This document shows, piece after piece, positions 1 through 9,786 of a stretch of DNA of 64,000 nt. Each line of letters begins with the position of its first letter. The first letter of the stretch is position 1. Source of the DNA: Acinetobacter genomosp. 15BJ (GTDB taxonomy: Bacteria > Pseudomonadota > Gammaproteobacteria > Pseudomonadales > Moraxellaceae). Made by a program: the position numbers and the translations under genes. The DNA lies in contig NZ_KE007347.1 in NCBI RefSeq assembly GCF_000400715.1, positions 1,960,995-2,024,994 of the forward strand, given 5' to 3'. The notes beneath the pieces were generated by a model. That model did not search any database, was not told the DNA's origin, and saw only the letters and a program-made list of their open reading frames with translations.

Positions 1-1
1 T

Positions 2-1918
2 GTCAATCGAACCAGTAGTGGTTCATTTCCTGCAAATTTATACGATACAAAGACGGGTACATTCGGCAGTCCTTATGCCAAAACAGGCTGTGGCGATAAT
101 CCGCTATTCTTTAGTAATGATGGTGTGACCTGTCGTTATAACAGCCAAGCCGTGATTGGCATTATTCCTAAAACAGAAGACGTTTCTGTCATGGGCCGTG
201 TAACCGCAAAAATTAATGATCATTTCAATGCGATTGGTGAGTACGTTTACGCACGTAGCGAAGTCACCACCTCAGTTGCGCCTGACGTATTTTTTGATTT
301 ACCAATGAATCCATCGAGCAAGTATTATCCGGGGAATGGCATTACACCAGCGATGGATAATGTCAGTGGTCCATTAGAATTATACTTACGCTCACAAGCA
401 GGTAATCGTGTCAGCAATAGCGTAAATGACTCGCACCGTATCTTTGCAGGCATTGAAGGCGATGCATATGGCTGGGATATTAATACGGGTGTGACCTATG
501 CCCGGAGTAACGCTGCAGATAACGTTATAAATGGTTATCTCAATTATGATAAAACTGCCTCAGCATTATTAGATGGCACCCTCAATCCCTTTGGCGCACA
601 AAGCTCAGCAGATGCAAATGTCTGGAATGGCTTAAGCGTTAAAGGTAAATATCTAGATGCTAAATTAGACTCAACCACTGTCGATTTCACTGCAAGCCGC
701 CCGATCTACACTTTACCTGCTGGTGATGTCGGTTTTGCTGTTGGTGCAAGTTATCGCCGTGATGATTGGCAATCAAAAACACTGGCTGAAATTGCCAGCG
801 TTGCACCAAGTACTGGGGTAGATCCGAATGAGCCAGTAAATGAAGGCTCGCGCAATATCAAAGCTGTCTTTACAGAACTACATATCCCTTTGCATAAGAC
901 TTTAGAAGCTCAACTTGCAGCTCGATACGATGATTATAGTGATTTTGGAGATACATTTAATCCAAAAGTGTCGCTTCGTTGGGAACCAATTAAACAGGTC
1001 ATGTTTAGAACCAGCTATACCAAAGGTTTTAGAGCACCGACATTACAAGAAATGCATTCACCAAAATCCGTCACCAATACCGCAGCAACCTACAATGATC
1101 CTGTACTTTGTCCCGGTGGTGTTCCAGCGACAGGTGCTTTACCAGCGCGTGACTGTGGCATGCAATTTGATCGTCAAAATGGCGGTAACCAAAACCTAGA
1201 ACCTGAAAAATCAGATTCGTTTACCGCTGGTGTGGTATTTGAGCCAATCAAAAACCTGGTCTTCACGCTCGATTATTTCGATATCAAAGTGAAAAACCAA
1301 ATTACCACCATTTCAGAGACTGCGATTTTTGCAGACCCTGTCAAATATGCGGATAAATTCATCCGTAATGCAGATGGTTCCCTGAACTATATCAACACAA
1401 CCAACCAAAACTTAGGCGGTATCAAAACCTCAGGATTTGATGTTGGTGCGGCTTGGCGTTCACCAATGACCAGCACAGGTCAATTTGGCATCAGTATTGA
1501 TGGTACTTATGTGACAGATTATCAATATCAAGAAAACAAAGACATGCCATGGGTTGGCGTTGCTGGAAGTTATGCAGGCTTAGACTATCAAGCAATCGTT
1601 TTACGCTGGAAACATACGGCGAATTTAGATTGGCGCTATGAGAACTGGGCACTCAACTTACAGCAGAACTTCTCGAAAGGTTATAAAGATCAAAACTCTA
1701 ATGGCCAAGACCATTCTGTAGGCGACTATACCACGTATAACCTTTCAGGCACTTATAAAGGTTTCAAAAACCTAGAGCTTACGCTTGGTCTTAAGAACAT
1801 GTTTGATGTTGAACCACCTGCTTCAAATGTCGTTGATAACTTCCAAATGGGCTATGACCCGCGTTATGCAGATGCTATTGGTCGTAGCTATTTCGTTCGT
1901 GGCACCTATAAATTTTAA
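2..1918 (+). CDS. TonB-dependent outer-membrane receptor, 3' part (5' end outside window)
   Basis: The frame is open from base 2, so the gene begins left of the window; about 638 C-terminal residues are present. The protein is an outer-membrane beta-barrel that would import a siderophore, vitamin or other ligand using TonB energy. Visible features are many alternating amphipathic strands, the segment 'TSYTKGFRAPTLQEM' typical of TonB-dependent receptor barrels, 'NLEPEKSDSFTAGV', and a C-terminal aromatic residue (GTYKF) as used for Bam-mediated insertion. The plug and TonB box are not in view. The tonB-exbB-exbD-exbD genes follow immediately, so receptor and energising complex are probably co-regulated. 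The ligand cannot be told from the sequence. Confidence 0.93.
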   Translation, partial: VNRTSSGSFPANLYDTKTGTFGSPYAKTGCGDNPLFFSNDGVTCRYNSQAVIGIIPKTEDVSVMGRVTAKINDHFNAIGEYVYARSEVTTSVAPDVFFDLPMNPSSKYYPGNGITPAMDNVSGPLELYLRSQAGNRVSNSVNDSHRIFAGIEGDAYGWDINTGVTYARSNAADNVINGYLNYDKTASALLDGTLNPFGAQSSADANVWNGLSVKGKYLDAKLDSTTVDFTASRPIYTLPAGDVGFAVGASYRRDDWQSKTLAEIASVAPSTGVDPNEPVNEGSRNIKAVFTELHIPLHKTLEAQLAARYDDYSDFGDTFNPKVSLRWEPIKQVMFRTSYTKGFRAPTLQEMHSPKSVTNTAATYNDPVLCPGGVPATGALPARDCGMQFDRQNGGNQNLEPEKSDSFTAGVVFEPIKNLVFTLDYFDIKVKNQITTISETAIFADPVKYADKFIRNADGSLNYINTTNQNLGGIKTSGFDVGAAWRSPMTSTGQFGISIDGTYVTDYQYQENKDMPWVGVAGSYAGLDYQAIVLRWKHTANLDWRYENWALNLQQNFSKGYKDQNSNGQDHSVGDYTTYNLSGTYKGFKNLELTLGLKNMFDVEPPASNVVDNFQMGYDPRYADAIGRSYFVRGTYKF

Positions 1919-2072
1919 TGCGTTTCGTCACTACGGCATGAATATTGTTCTGTCGTAGTGATTCACCGTAATCCTCTGATTTATCACATTCTAAGCGGTT
2001 GTCTTCAATTGAATATAGATCACAACCGCCCCTAATGGATATGAATTACCGATTACAATTTCAGGAGTATTT

Positions 2073-2777
2073 ATGGGCATCCCCTTTTCTGAGAGTGAAA
2101 ATCAACCTGCCAAACGCCTTGTCGGTATTGGTCTGGTGTTATTTCTACATCTCATTATCGCCTATATTCTGATGACAAGTTTAGCGACAGAATTTAGCAA
2201 GCCCGTCGACAAACCTGTAGAACTACAGATTATTCAGGACATCAAACCACCTCCAAAACCAGAGGAACCAAAACCCAAAGAAAAGCCACCCGAGCCACCG
2301 AAAATGGTCGAAAAAGTGGCCAAGATGCCTGATCCACCTAAACAGGTCGAGAAAGTTACACCTGTGCAAAAACCAGCACCTGCTCAACCCACCAAAACAG
2401 CCGTTGCTACACCAACACCAGCACCAACAGCGAGTCCGAGTCCTGTTGCTGCCCCAACAGCGCCTGCTGCACCTGCGGCTCCAGCTAAACCGGCAGGAGT
2501 TTCACGCGGTGTTTCCGAAGGAGAAGCGGGATGTCAGAAACCTGAATACCCTCGTGAAGCCTTAATGAATGAGGAAGAAGGTACGGTGCGTATTCGCGTA
2601 TTAGTCGACGGTTCAGGCAAGGTCATTGACTCAAAAGTTAAAAAATCGAGTGGTAGTAAAAGCTTAGATAAAGCAGCAGTCAAAGCTTATAGCTTGTGCA
2701 CATTTAAACCAGCAATGAAAGATGGTGTACCACAACAAGAATGGTACGAGATCGAATATCCATTCACGATTTCCTAA
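2073..2777 (+). CDS. tonB: TonB energy-transducing protein
   Basis: TonB carries proton-motive-force energy from ExbB/ExbD to outer-membrane receptors. The 234-residue protein has a short cytoplasmic start, one transmembrane helix at about residues 17-38, a long Pro/Lys/Glu-rich then Ala/Pro-rich periplasmic spacer (about 55-145), and a C-terminal TonB domain with the typical 'YPREAL' and 'GTVRIRVLVDGSGKV' segments. The C-terminal domain contains two cysteines (in AGCQKP and SLCTF) that could form a disulfide. An AGGAG-like site precedes the ATG. It lies 154 bases after the receptor stop and 40 bases before exbB. Confidence 0.93.
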   Translation: MGIPFSESENQPAKRLVGIGLVLFLHLIIAYILMTSLATEFSKPVDKPVELQIIQDIKPPPKPEEPKPKEKPPEPPKMVEKVAKMPDPPKQVEKVTPVQKPAPAQPTKTAVATPTPAPTASPSPVAAPTAPAAPAAPAKPAGVSRGVSEGEAGCQKPEYPREALMNEEEGTVRIRVLVDGSGKVIDSKVKKSSGSKSLDKAAVKAYSLCTFKPAMKDGVPQQEWYEIEYPFTIS

Positions 2778-2817
2778 TTAAATGCATTGAACAAACAAGT
2801 TTTTGGAGAATTTAACC

Positions 2818-3693
2818 ATGAAAAATACAGCAAAACGTCTTTCTCGAATCGCAGCAATTGGCCTCATCGCAGGTACGACCTTACTTCCAATTACAACCGT
2901 GTGGGCGGATGAAACCACGCAAACCACAGCAGTAACGACTGTAGCAACTGATGCCGCAGCACAAGCCGCACCTACCCCGCCACCATTGCCTGCAACCGCT
3001 GAAAAAGTACATAACCCTTATGGCTTAGAAGCGCTCTGGCGCGAAGGTGACTTGGTCGCAAAATCAACTTTATTTATCTTGGTGCTGATGTCGATTGGCA
3101 CGTGGTACATCATTCTGTCTAAAGTGTTTCAACAAAGTAAAATCAAACGCCATGGTACAGAGGCTGAACGCCATTTCTGGGAAGCAGAGTCTTTAAATAG
3201 CGCTGCAGAAAGTTTAAATACCGATAGTAGCTACCGTTATATTGCTGAAAAAGGTATTCGTTCAACCAAACATCACGATGGCACCTTATTAGAACGTATT
3301 GATTTCAACACATGGGTCACCATTTCAATTCAACGCGCCATCGAAAAAGTACAAAGTCACTTAAGCAATGGCCTAGCTTTCCTTGCCACTGTGGGTTCAA
3401 CTGCGCCATTTGTCGGCTTATTTGGAACAGTTTGGGGAATTTATCATGCCCTTACTGCAATTGGTATCTCAGGCCAAGCATCGATTGATAAAGTCGCAGG
3501 TCCTGTAGGTGAAGCACTGATTATGACGGCAATTGGACTTGCTGTGGCTGTTCCTGCCGTACTTGGTTATAACTGGTTAACCCGTCGTAATAAAGCGGTT
3601 ATGGACAATGTCCGTTCATTTGGTTCAGACCTGCATGCCGTATTACTCAGCGGTGACTTAAACAGTAATCACCCGAACCGTGATTCTAAATAA
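2818..3693 (+). CDS. exbB: ExbB biopolymer transport proton-channel subunit
   Basis: ExbB is the inner-membrane scaffold of the ExbB-ExbD proton channel that powers TonB. I place the start at the ATG at 2818, because GGAG at 2805-2808 is a good ribosome site; an in-frame TTG at 2803 overlaps that site. The 291-residue product has a signal-like hydrophobic stretch (about residues 10-32), an Ala/Thr/Pro-rich periplasmic extension, and then the MotA/TolQ/ExbB core with three membrane helices. The core includes 'VGSTAPFVGLFGTVWGIYHA' and 'GPVGEALIMTAIGLAVAVPA', the hallmark segments. The long N-terminal extension resembles that of Pseudomonas-type ExbB rather than the short E. coli form. Confidence 0.94.
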   Translation: MKNTAKRLSRIAAIGLIAGTTLLPITTVWADETTQTTAVTTVATDAAAQAAPTPPPLPATAEKVHNPYGLEALWREGDLVAKSTLFILVLMSIGTWYIILSKVFQQSKIKRHGTEAERHFWEAESLNSAAESLNTDSSYRYIAEKGIRSTKHHDGTLLERIDFNTWVTISIQRAIEKVQSHLSNGLAFLATVGSTAPFVGLFGTVWGIYHALTAIGISGQASIDKVAGPVGEALIMTAIGLAVAVPAVLGYNWLTRRNKAVMDNVRSFGSDLHAVLLSGDLNSNHPNRDSK

Positions 3694-3704
3694 GGAACAC
3701 CATT

Positions 3705-4133
3705 ATGGGCATGATGATTAATTCAGATCAAAGTGATGATGATGTGATTGGGACGATTAACACGACCCCGCTGGTCGACATCATGTTGGTGCTGCTGATT
3801 ATCTTTTTAATCACAGTTCCAGTGGTCACACACACTGTTCCGGTAAAACTACCTGAAGAAAAAAATACACCTTATGCCACCACACCACAAAATATCCAGC
3901 TTTCCGTCAATAAAACGGGGGATATTTTCTGGAATGAACAACACGTTGCAAATAAAGAAACCTTACTTGCCCGTTTACAAGCCGAAGCACAAAAACGCCC
4001 TCAGCCTGAGGTTCATATTCGTGGCGATCAACAGACTCACTATGAGGCAATTGATCAGGTGATCAGCACAACACAGCAAGCAGGGATTGGCAAAATCGCT
4101 TTTGTTACGACTCCCCCTGCTTCTACACCATAA
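3705..4133 (+). CDS. exbD: ExbD biopolymer transport protein, first copy
   Basis: ExbD is the proton-carrying partner of ExbB. The 142-residue protein has a short cytoplasmic start, one membrane helix with the essential Asp in 'INTTPLVDIMLVLLIIFL' (the D of LVDIML), and a periplasmic domain. It starts 11 bases after exbB with a GGA-type ribosome site and is followed 14 bases later by a second, different exbD. The two copies agree in the helix and diverge in the periplasmic part, so they are paralogues rather than a recent duplication. Confidence 0.93.
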   Translation: MGMMINSDQSDDDVIGTINTTPLVDIMLVLLIIFLITVPVVTHTVPVKLPEEKNTPYATTPQNIQLSVNKTGDIFWNEQHVANKETLLARLQAEAQKRPQPEVHIRGDQQTHYEAIDQVISTTQQAGIGKIAFVTTPPASTP

Positions 4134-4147
4134 TAGGAGAATCACAC

Positions 4148-4567
4148 ATGGGTATGAATGTGGGTTCAAAAAATGATGAAGAAGATGTAATGCTCGACGT
4201 CAACATGACACCGCTAATTGATGTCATGTTGGTGTTGCTGATCATGTTTATTATCACTATCCCAATTCCAAACAATGCCATTAACATTAATTTGCCAAAT
4301 GGCACACCACCACCGCCAACAGATCAGAAGCCACCAGAAACTATTAATTTACGGGTTGATGCGCAAGGGCATATTTTTTGGAATGATCAAGCGGTTGCTG
4401 ATCGTTCAGCCTTAAAAGCCTTGTTTGATTCGGTTGCTCAAAAAGCTGATCAGGATCAGATTAAGTTTAAGCCTGATGCACAGGCTGAATATAAGAATAT
4501 CGCGATGGTGATGGCACTCGCTCAACAGAGCAATGTCACCAAAATCGGTATCGTCAGTAATAACTAA
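4148..4567 (+). CDS. exbD: ExbD biopolymer transport protein, second copy
   Basis: This second ExbD/TolR family protein has 139 residues. It has the same layout as its neighbour: a short N-terminus, one membrane helix containing 'VNMTPLIDVMLVLLIMFI' with the conserved proton-binding Asp, then a periplasmic domain with a Pro-rich start. An ExbB with two tandem ExbDs is also known in Xanthomonas, where the second copy is needed only for some substrates; whether that holds here is unknown. It is the last gene of the unit and is followed by a strong terminator at 4614-4640. Confidence 0.92.
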   Translation: MGMNVGSKNDEEDVMLDVNMTPLIDVMLVLLIMFIITIPIPNNAININLPNGTPPPPTDQKPPETINLRVDAQGHIFWNDQAVADRSALKALFDSVAQKADQDQIKFKPDAQAEYKNIAMVMALAQQSNVTKIGIVSNN

Positions 4568-4613
4568 ACAATAAAAACAAAAAATTAATCAAATAATTAA
4601 ACATTACTCCTGC

Positions 4614-4640
4614 GCTAACAAGTTCGCTTGTTAGCTTTTT
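4614..4640. terminator. Rho-independent terminator after the tonB-exbBDD unit
   Basis: A perfect 9-bp stem (GCTAACAAG / CTTGTTAGC) with a TTCG tetraloop is followed by a run of T on the plus strand. It lies 47 bases after the second exbD stop and abuts the end of the convergent minus-strand gene. Confidence 0.93.
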
Positions 4641-5312
4641 TTATTTTATTTCATTGATGACAATAGGAATAAGCTTACTACTCACCTTATAGCCTTGTGG
4701 TTTGTTATTACAAGCATCCCCTATGACTGTAGTTCGAATCACATAAGGGGAATAAGGCATCACATTTAAATAACCTGAATTATCTCGACCAGTATGACAG
4801 TCTTCTGCCCCTAATTTGTCATCATAGCGTCCGTCATATGAAGACTCTTCTACCTCTGCAATTAGCTTACTTGTCCATTGAGTGAAATAAACCAGACTTT
4901 TACTCGATTCGACTGTGCCCTGTCCTGAACCTGCACTTTCAATTTCGATCAGTTGAATCGGTTTGCCTTTATAAACGGTTGGATGCACTTTAAAGCTATT
5001 CGATTGACCACCAAACTCTTTTAAGATTCGAGCCTGTTTTAATTTTGGACGGGTTAACACATAGCCAGCCCAAAAATTACGTCCTGCATTTTCAAAACTC
5101 ACACCAGATAAATAGGCTTCTTCTCCTGAGATCAGTTTTACGGCTTCGGTAGAGTCAATCTGAATGGCTTGAGGAGGATTGGCATTTGAATTTTGTAAAT
5201 TAGTGATCCAACTGATGATGGTTTTATCTGTTGGTACAGCAGCATGAGTTGTTGAGACTGGAATCAAAAATCCAAATAAAATGGATAGAGCTAATTTATT
5301 TTTCTTGTTCAT
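4641..5312 (-). CDS. Secreted protein of unknown function
   Basis: I do not recognise this family. The start is set at the ATG at 5312 because the product then begins with a clear Sec signal peptide (MNKKNKLALSILFGFLIPVS, cut after THA) and AAGG lies just upstream; the frame stays open to 5489 but that part runs into an intergenic repeat. The 223-residue precursor is probably periplasmic or surface-exposed. Its mature part has two cysteines (AEDCHTG and GDACNNK) that could form a disulfide. It stands alone between the TonB unit and bioD. Confidence 0.72.
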   Translation of the reverse strand: MNKKNKLALSILFGFLIPVSTTHAAVPTDKTIISWITNLQNSNANPPQAIQIDSTEAVKLISGEEAYLSGVSFENAGRNFWAGYVLTRPKLKQARILKEFGGQSNSFKVHPTVYKGKPIQLIEIESAGSGQGTVESSKSLVYFTQWTSKLIAEVEESSYDGRYDDKLGAEDCHTGRDNSGYLNVMPYSPYVIRTTVIGDACNNKPQGYKVSSKLIPIVINEIK

Positions 5313-5356
5313 TTTAGGCCTTACTTTTATAAAATCGAAACTCTCACATGAAATAT

Positions 5357-5495
5357 GATACTCGGAAACGTCATCCACAACCTGCGTGAATTTTGCAATA
5401 TATTGTTTCTGCGAAATAATAAAAACAAGAACAGAAAGAGAACAGGTTTTGTGGATGACAATGCCTTTGCCTACTTTGGGCGAAACCAAAGTAGG
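5357..5495. repeat. Intergenic hairpin repeat, copy 1
   Basis: This stretch shares its ends with 9467-9651. It opens with GATACTCGGAAACGTCATC, forms an outer inverted repeat (5372-5384 CATCCACAACCTG with 5443-5457), and ends in a hairpin at 5470-5495 (CCTACTTTGG, loop GCGAAA, CCAAAGTAGG). In the other copy the two inner base pairs of this hairpin differ on both arms, so pairing is kept. It lies between bioD and the secreted protein gene. The similarity may run on to about 5557. Confidence 0.75.
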
Positions 5496-5583
5496 GCGAA
5501 CCGCAAGTTTATCCCTAACTTTAGCTTGAACTCAGCGAGACTCCGTGAAGAGCCACTATTTTTGATTCTAATTAAAATTTAAG

Positions 5584-6228
5584 TTATTTAAACTTTTCCA
5601 ACTCAATCCATTGAGCATCAGGAAAATGCTTTGCCAAATAAGCTTTTAAATAATCTGCGGTATCTTTCGAAATAAGTGGATCTTTGGACTCATCTTTTAA
5701 GTTATACACCAAAGCATGCAAACTCAAACCACGCTGCTTTAAGGCTTCCAAACTCAATAAAGTATGATTAATACTGCCCAAACGTCCAGAAGTTACTAAA
5801 ATCACAGGGAATTGATGCTGAACGATATAATCAATAGTTAATAATTCTGTTGTTAAAGGTACCATCAAACCGCCTGCACCCTCCAATAGCACCACCTCAA
5901 ACCGCTGCGCCAATTCTTTGGTCGCTGCTTCGATCTTGGCAAAATCCAGATCACGTCCATCCAAACGTGTGGCTAAATGTGGCGAGGCTGGATAAGTAAA
6001 AATTTCAGGCATGGTGAGTTTGTCATGATCTTCCTGAAACCAGCCACTGCCCATAATTTCACGATGCTTTTCGATATCTTCGGAGATATCTACATTCCCA
6101 GTTTGTACCAACTTCTGAGTAATGACACGCTGTCCCTGTTCGGTCCAAAGTTTGGCGAGATAACCTGTGGCATAAGTTTTACCAATTTCAGTATCAATAC
6201 CGCTAACAAAATAAATTGCTGCACTCAT
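5584..6228 (-). CDS. bioD: Dethiobiotin synthetase
   Basis: BioD closes the ureido ring of dethiobiotin from 7,8-diaminopelargonate, CO2 and ATP in the cytoplasm, the penultimate step of biotin synthesis. The 214-residue protein starts '[20 protein letters not shown]', where GIDTEIGKT is the family P-loop. It also has '[12 protein letters not shown]', the second nucleotide/substrate motif. Its ATG overlaps the bioC stop as ATGA, so it is translationally coupled as the last gene of bioA-F-C-D. No terminator is evident directly after it; the intergenic repeat follows. Confidence 0.94.
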   Translation of the reverse strand: MSAAIYFVSGIDTEIGKTYATGYLAKLWTEQGQRVITQKLVQTGNVDISEDIEKHREIMGSGWFQEDHDKLTMPEIFTYPASPHLATRLDGRDLDFAKIEAATKELAQRFEVVLLEGAGGLMVPLTTELLTIDYIVQHQFPVILVTSGRLGSINHTLLSLEALKQRGLSLHALVYNLKDESKDPLISKDTADYLKAYLAKHFPDAQWIELEKFK

Positions 6229-6977
6229 GCTATTCTCCGTGCGATTACATAAATCGGATGATAAGTCAGGCCAAAACCCTGTTCATCATAAAACTGTTGA
6301 TAATCTGAATAAAATTGCTGCAAGGATTGCTTGGTCCAACGATGTGATTGAGCTGTTGCGGTCACGCCTGTGGCTTTTAAATGCTGTAATACCGATTTTG
6401 GATGATCAAAATATACCTGCTTATGATCCTGCTGTATCAATAGAATTTCAAAGCCTTGCTGTTCAAGCTGTCGCTTTAAAGATTCTAAGCCAACATAATT
6501 TAAGCCCTGTCCAGTCAGCTGTTTAATTTCCGTTAGATTATCTGGCCCAAAAGTAGAAAAACAGAAATACGCATTCGGCTTTAACGCAGCATAAACCCGC
6601 TGCAATAAAGCAGGTAGGTCAAGCATCCACTGCAATGCTGAACTGGAAATCACTGCATCCAAGGACTGCGGTAAAGTTAACTGTTCAATATCACCGATTA
6701 GCCAATTTACATGTTTAAGATTTATAAAATGCTGATCGACATCTGCATATAAGTCATTTAGGAACAGTTGCTCAACCTGAAAATAGGACTCGAGCAAATG
6801 GGTGAGATTGCCTGAACCACAGCCAATCTCTAGGACTGAATGCAAGTTTTGCGGACAATAAGTTTTAAAATATTCAAATAACTGCGCACTAATCTGTTTC
6901 TGTACCACAGCATGCTCGACATAACTTTGCCCTGCTTTGGCAAAACGTTGGGCAACCAGTGCTTTATTGATGCTCAC
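6225..6977 (-). CDS. bioC: Malonyl-ACP O-methyltransferase
   Basis: BioC methylates malonyl-ACP to start pimelate-chain synthesis for biotin. The protein is a class I SAM-dependent methyltransferase: '[11 protein letters not shown]' is the SAM-binding motif I and '[14 protein letters not shown]' is the family motif IV region. I prefer the GTG at 6977, because GGAG lies 5 bases before it and it makes a GTGA overlap with the bioF stop; the alternative GTG at 6983 has no room for a ribosome site. That gives 250 residues, normal for the family. Confidence 0.9.
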   Translation of the reverse strand: MSINKALVAQRFAKAGQSYVEHAVVQKQISAQLFEYFKTYCPQNLHSVLEIGCGSGNLTHLLESYFQVEQLFLNDLYADVDQHFINLKHVNWLIGDIEQLTLPQSLDAVISSSALQWMLDLPALLQRVYAALKPNAYFCFSTFGPDNLTEIKQLTGQGLNYVGLESLKRQLEQQGFEILLIQQDHKQVYFDHPKSVLQHLKATGVTATAQSHRWTKQSLQQFYSDYQQFYDEQGFGLTYHPIYVIARRIA

Positions 6978-8128
6978 AAACACTCCACCAATTGTCCCAA
7001 TTCGTTTTTTTGCACCAAAGAAGTTAAAGAAATACGCAAGCGTGAACTATTCTGTGGCACTGTTGGTGGGCGTACCGGCATGGCATAAAAACCTTGTTGT
7101 TGTACATAGCGTGCTTTTTCAATCGCAGCTTGGCTTTCGCCCAAGATAATTGGAATGATATGACTGCTGGATGGGCTCGAGAAACCTTTTGCAATCACTG
7201 CTTGCTGTAAATACTGACTGATCTCAGCCAAGTGCTGACGCTGTTGCCGCATGCTCAACACTTTATTAAAAATAAAATCTGACCATGCCATCGAGATTGG
7301 AGGCAAAGCTGTACTAAAAATCAATGGGCGCATTTTATTGATCAGATAATCACGAATGATTGAATCACAAATGATATAGCCTCCTACCGAGGCAATTGCT
7401 TTACCAAAGGTTCCAACCAAGAAATCAATCTGATCCAATACGCCATATTGTTCAGCACAACCAAGACCTTGCTCTCCCCTGACGCCAATCGCATGTGCCT
7501 CATCGACATACAACATGGTTTTAGCAAAGCGTTGCTTTAACTGCGCCAATGCCGCTAAATCCGTCTCGTCACCATCCATACTAAAAATACTTTCAGTCAC
7601 CACAATAATACGTTCAATTTGTTCATCTTGGTGATACTTTTGCAATAACTGTTCCAGATGCTGCAAATCATTATGACGATAACGTACATATTGAGTAGTC
7701 GAAAGTCGAATGCCATCAATCATACTGGCATGCACCAGTTTATCGGCCAAAATCACTGTTTTACTATCGGCTAAAGCAGGCAATATACCGATATTCATGT
7801 GGTAGCCACTATTAAAGAGTAAGGCAGCACGACCAAATGCTTTGCTTAGGCTATTTTCAAATTGTTCATATTCTGCAAAATTACCCGTGAGTAAGCGTGA
7901 AGAAGATGAACTAAATAGCGCTCGTTCGATTTTCAGCGTATCAAGAAACTCTTCTCTTAAATTTAAATCAGCGGCCAAGCCTAAATAATCATTAGATGCC
8001 AGATTCAACATGGTTCGATCTTGAATCGTGATCCATCGTCCAGATTGCTGATTTGAAGTGAATTGGCGAAAATTACCCTGTTGTCTGAGTTGCTCAAGCT
8101 GCTCGGCATAATGATCAAGCAAGGACAT
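6974..8128 (-). CDS. bioF: 8-amino-7-oxononanoate synthase
   Basis: BioF is a PLP enzyme that condenses pimeloyl-ACP with alanine to give KAPA. The protein has about 384 residues. Visible motifs include '[12 protein letters not shown]' near the N-terminus, '[15 protein letters not shown]' (PLP-ring Asp and His) and the Lys of '[15 protein letters not shown]' that forms the Schiff base. Two ATGs are possible (8134 and 8128); GGGAG is only 3 bases before the first and 9 before the second, so 8128 is preferred. Either way the start lies inside the end of bioA, indicating translational coupling. Confidence 0.94.
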   Translation of the reverse strand: MSLLDHYAEQLEQLRQQGNFRQFTSNQQSGRWITIQDRTMLNLASNDYLGLAADLNLREEFLDTLKIERALFSSSSSRLLTGNFAEYEQFENSLSKAFGRAALLFNSGYHMNIGILPALADSKTVILADKLVHASMIDGIRLSTTQYVRYRHNDLQHLEQLLQKYHQDEQIERIIVVTESIFSMDGDETDLAALAQLKQRFAKTMLYVDEAHAIGVRGEQGLGCAEQYGVLDQIDFLVGTFGKAIASVGGYIICDSIIRDYLINKMRPLIFSTALPPISMAWSDFIFNKVLSMRQQRQHLAEISQYLQQAVIAKGFSSPSSSHIIPIILGESQAAIEKARYVQQQGFYAMPVRPPTVPQNSSRLRISLTSLVQKNELGQLVECL

Positions 8129-9410
8129 TGGCATTTACTCCCTGCATATTTTTTACGACTTCACTCATCTGGGCTAATAAATAATGGAGTTCGTCATCTG
8201 TGATCACATACGGCGGCATTACGTAGACCAATTTTCCAAATGGTCGCACCCAAATACCACGCTCTACAAACTGTTGTTGTAAGGTTTTCATATCCACATT
8301 AGTGGTTAATTCAACCACACCAATCGCACCTAAAACCCGTACATCCGTAACGTGTTCAAGCTGTGCTAAATCCGTTAACTGTTTAGTCAGAATCTTTTCA
8401 ATCCGTTGAATATTGGCTTGCCAATCCTGTTCCACCAATAATTGAGTACTTCTTAACGCAACTGCACAAGCCAATGGATTTGCCATAAAGGTTGGGCCAT
8501 GCATAAATACACCTGCTTCACCACGACTAATGGTTTCAGCCACTTGCTTAGTCGTTAAAGTCGCAGACAGTGTCATATAACCGCCTGTTAAGCCCTTACC
8601 AATACACATGATATCGGGTTCTACTTGGGCATGTTCCCATGCAAACATTTTGCCTGTACGTCCAAAACCCGTGGCAATCTCATCAAAGATCAGCAATAAA
8701 TTGTATTGCTCACATAAAGCTTTTGCCTGACGTAAATATTCAGGATGATAAAAACGCATCCCACCTGCACCCTGAACAATTGGCTCGATAATCAGGGCGG
8801 CAATAGTGTGATGATGCTGCTCAATCTGCTGTTTGAGTTCATGAATGTCTTGCGGATCCCATTCTGCATCGAAGCGGCTTTGTGGCGCGGGTACAAAAAT
8901 TCGATTCGGTAAACTTGTACCAAAAATCTGATGCATCCCCGTGACTGGATCGCACACCGACATCGCATTCCAAGTATCACCATGATAGCCAGAACGGGTG
9001 GTAATAAAATTGGTTTTCGCGGGTTGATTCAACGCAGCCCAATATTGCACAGCCATTTTTAAGGCTACTTCTACGGCAACCGAACCTGAATCTGCATAGA
9101 AAATCTTATCTAAGTTCGGCGGTGTAATTTTTAATAATAATTTGCCCAATTCAATCGCAGGTTCATGGGTCAGACCGCCAAACATGATATGCGCCATGTT
9201 CTGCAATTGGTCTGAAACCGCTTGGTTCAGTTCAGGATGGTTATAACCATGAATCGCACACCACCATGACGACATGCCATCAACCAAAGTTCGACCATCT
9301 TCTAATTCAATCGTTGCACCGTAGGCACGTTTCACTTTAAAGGTTGGCAGTGGATTTAACATCGAAGTATAGGGATGCCATATATGTTCTAAATCAAATA
9401 AATCGGTCAT
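8115..9410 (-). CDS. bioA: Adenosylmethionine-8-amino-7-oxononanoate aminotransferase
   Basis: BioA transfers the amino group of SAM to KAPA, giving diaminopelargonate. The 431-residue PLP class III aminotransferase begins '[17 protein letters not shown]', where HPYTSM is typical of BioA. It has '[16 protein letters not shown]', '[19 protein letters not shown]' and the PLP Lys in '[12 protein letters not shown]'. It is the first gene of the bioA-F-C-D run. The 376-base gap upstream holds a hairpin repeat and presumably the promoter; I see no recognisable BirA-type operator there, which agrees with the BirA at 33038-33814 lacking a DNA-binding domain. Confidence 0.95.
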   Translation of the reverse strand: MTDLFDLEHIWHPYTSMLNPLPTFKVKRAYGATIELEDGRTLVDGMSSWWCAIHGYNHPELNQAVSDQLQNMAHIMFGGLTHEPAIELGKLLLKITPPNLDKIFYADSGSVAVEVALKMAVQYWAALNQPAKTNFITTRSGYHGDTWNAMSVCDPVTGMHQIFGTSLPNRIFVPAPQSRFDAEWDPQDIHELKQQIEQHHHTIAALIIEPIVQGAGGMRFYHPEYLRQAKALCEQYNLLLIFDEIATGFGRTGKMFAWEHAQVEPDIMCIGKGLTGGYMTLSATLTTKQVAETISRGEAGVFMHGPTFMANPLACAVALRSTQLLVEQDWQANIQRIEKILTKQLTDLAQLEHVTDVRVLGAIGVVELTTNVDMKTLQQQFVERGIWVRPFGKLVYVMPPYVITDDELHYLLAQMSEVVKNMQGVNANVLA

Positions 9411-9466
9411 CCTCTACCTCATTTGCTGCTATTTCAAAATTTTCCATCAGCCTAATCACACTTTTA

Positions 9467-9651
9467 GATACTCGGAAATGTCATCTGCAACCTGAGCAAG
9501 CCAAAGCGATTAAAGCTTTGGCATAGCGCAAGACAAACGATGTGCATAGTTCACAATTAAGCAAAGCTTTCGCCTTGCGGTACTGCAAAGATTCTTAATC
9601 TTTGCTATTCGTACCTCAGGTTTTGCCTACTTTTCCCGAAAGAAAAGTAGG
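9467..9651. repeat. Intergenic hairpin repeat, copy 2
   Basis: This is the second copy of the repeat at 5357-5495. It opens with GATACTCGGAAATGTCATC, has the outer arms GCAACCTGAG (9487-9496) and CTCAGGTTTTGC (9615-9626), and ends with a hairpin at 9626-9651 (CCTACTTTTC, loop CCGAAA, GAAAAGTAGG). The inside differs in length and sequence from copy 1. It fills most of the 376-base gap between bioA and the bioH-like gene (9411-9786), upstream of bioA; similarity may extend to about 9705. Confidence 0.75.
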
Positions 9652-9786
9652 TCGCCGAAGGCATATCCTAAAAATGGATGAGAACTCGGCACGATTCCGT
9701 TAGGCCTATAAAATAAACTTTATCTTAAACTTGTCAAAATCTAAAATATATTGCGAGAACTTTCAATTCAAGCAAGATTAAACCGT

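Noticed and set aside
5313-5489. N-terminal extension of the secreted protein at 4641
   Set aside because: The extra residues overlap the intergenic repeat and would bury the signal peptide; the ATG at 5312 has a ribosome site.
9411-9466. BirA-type operator before bioA
   Set aside because: No recognisable operator palindrome, and the BirA encoded here has no DNA-binding domain.
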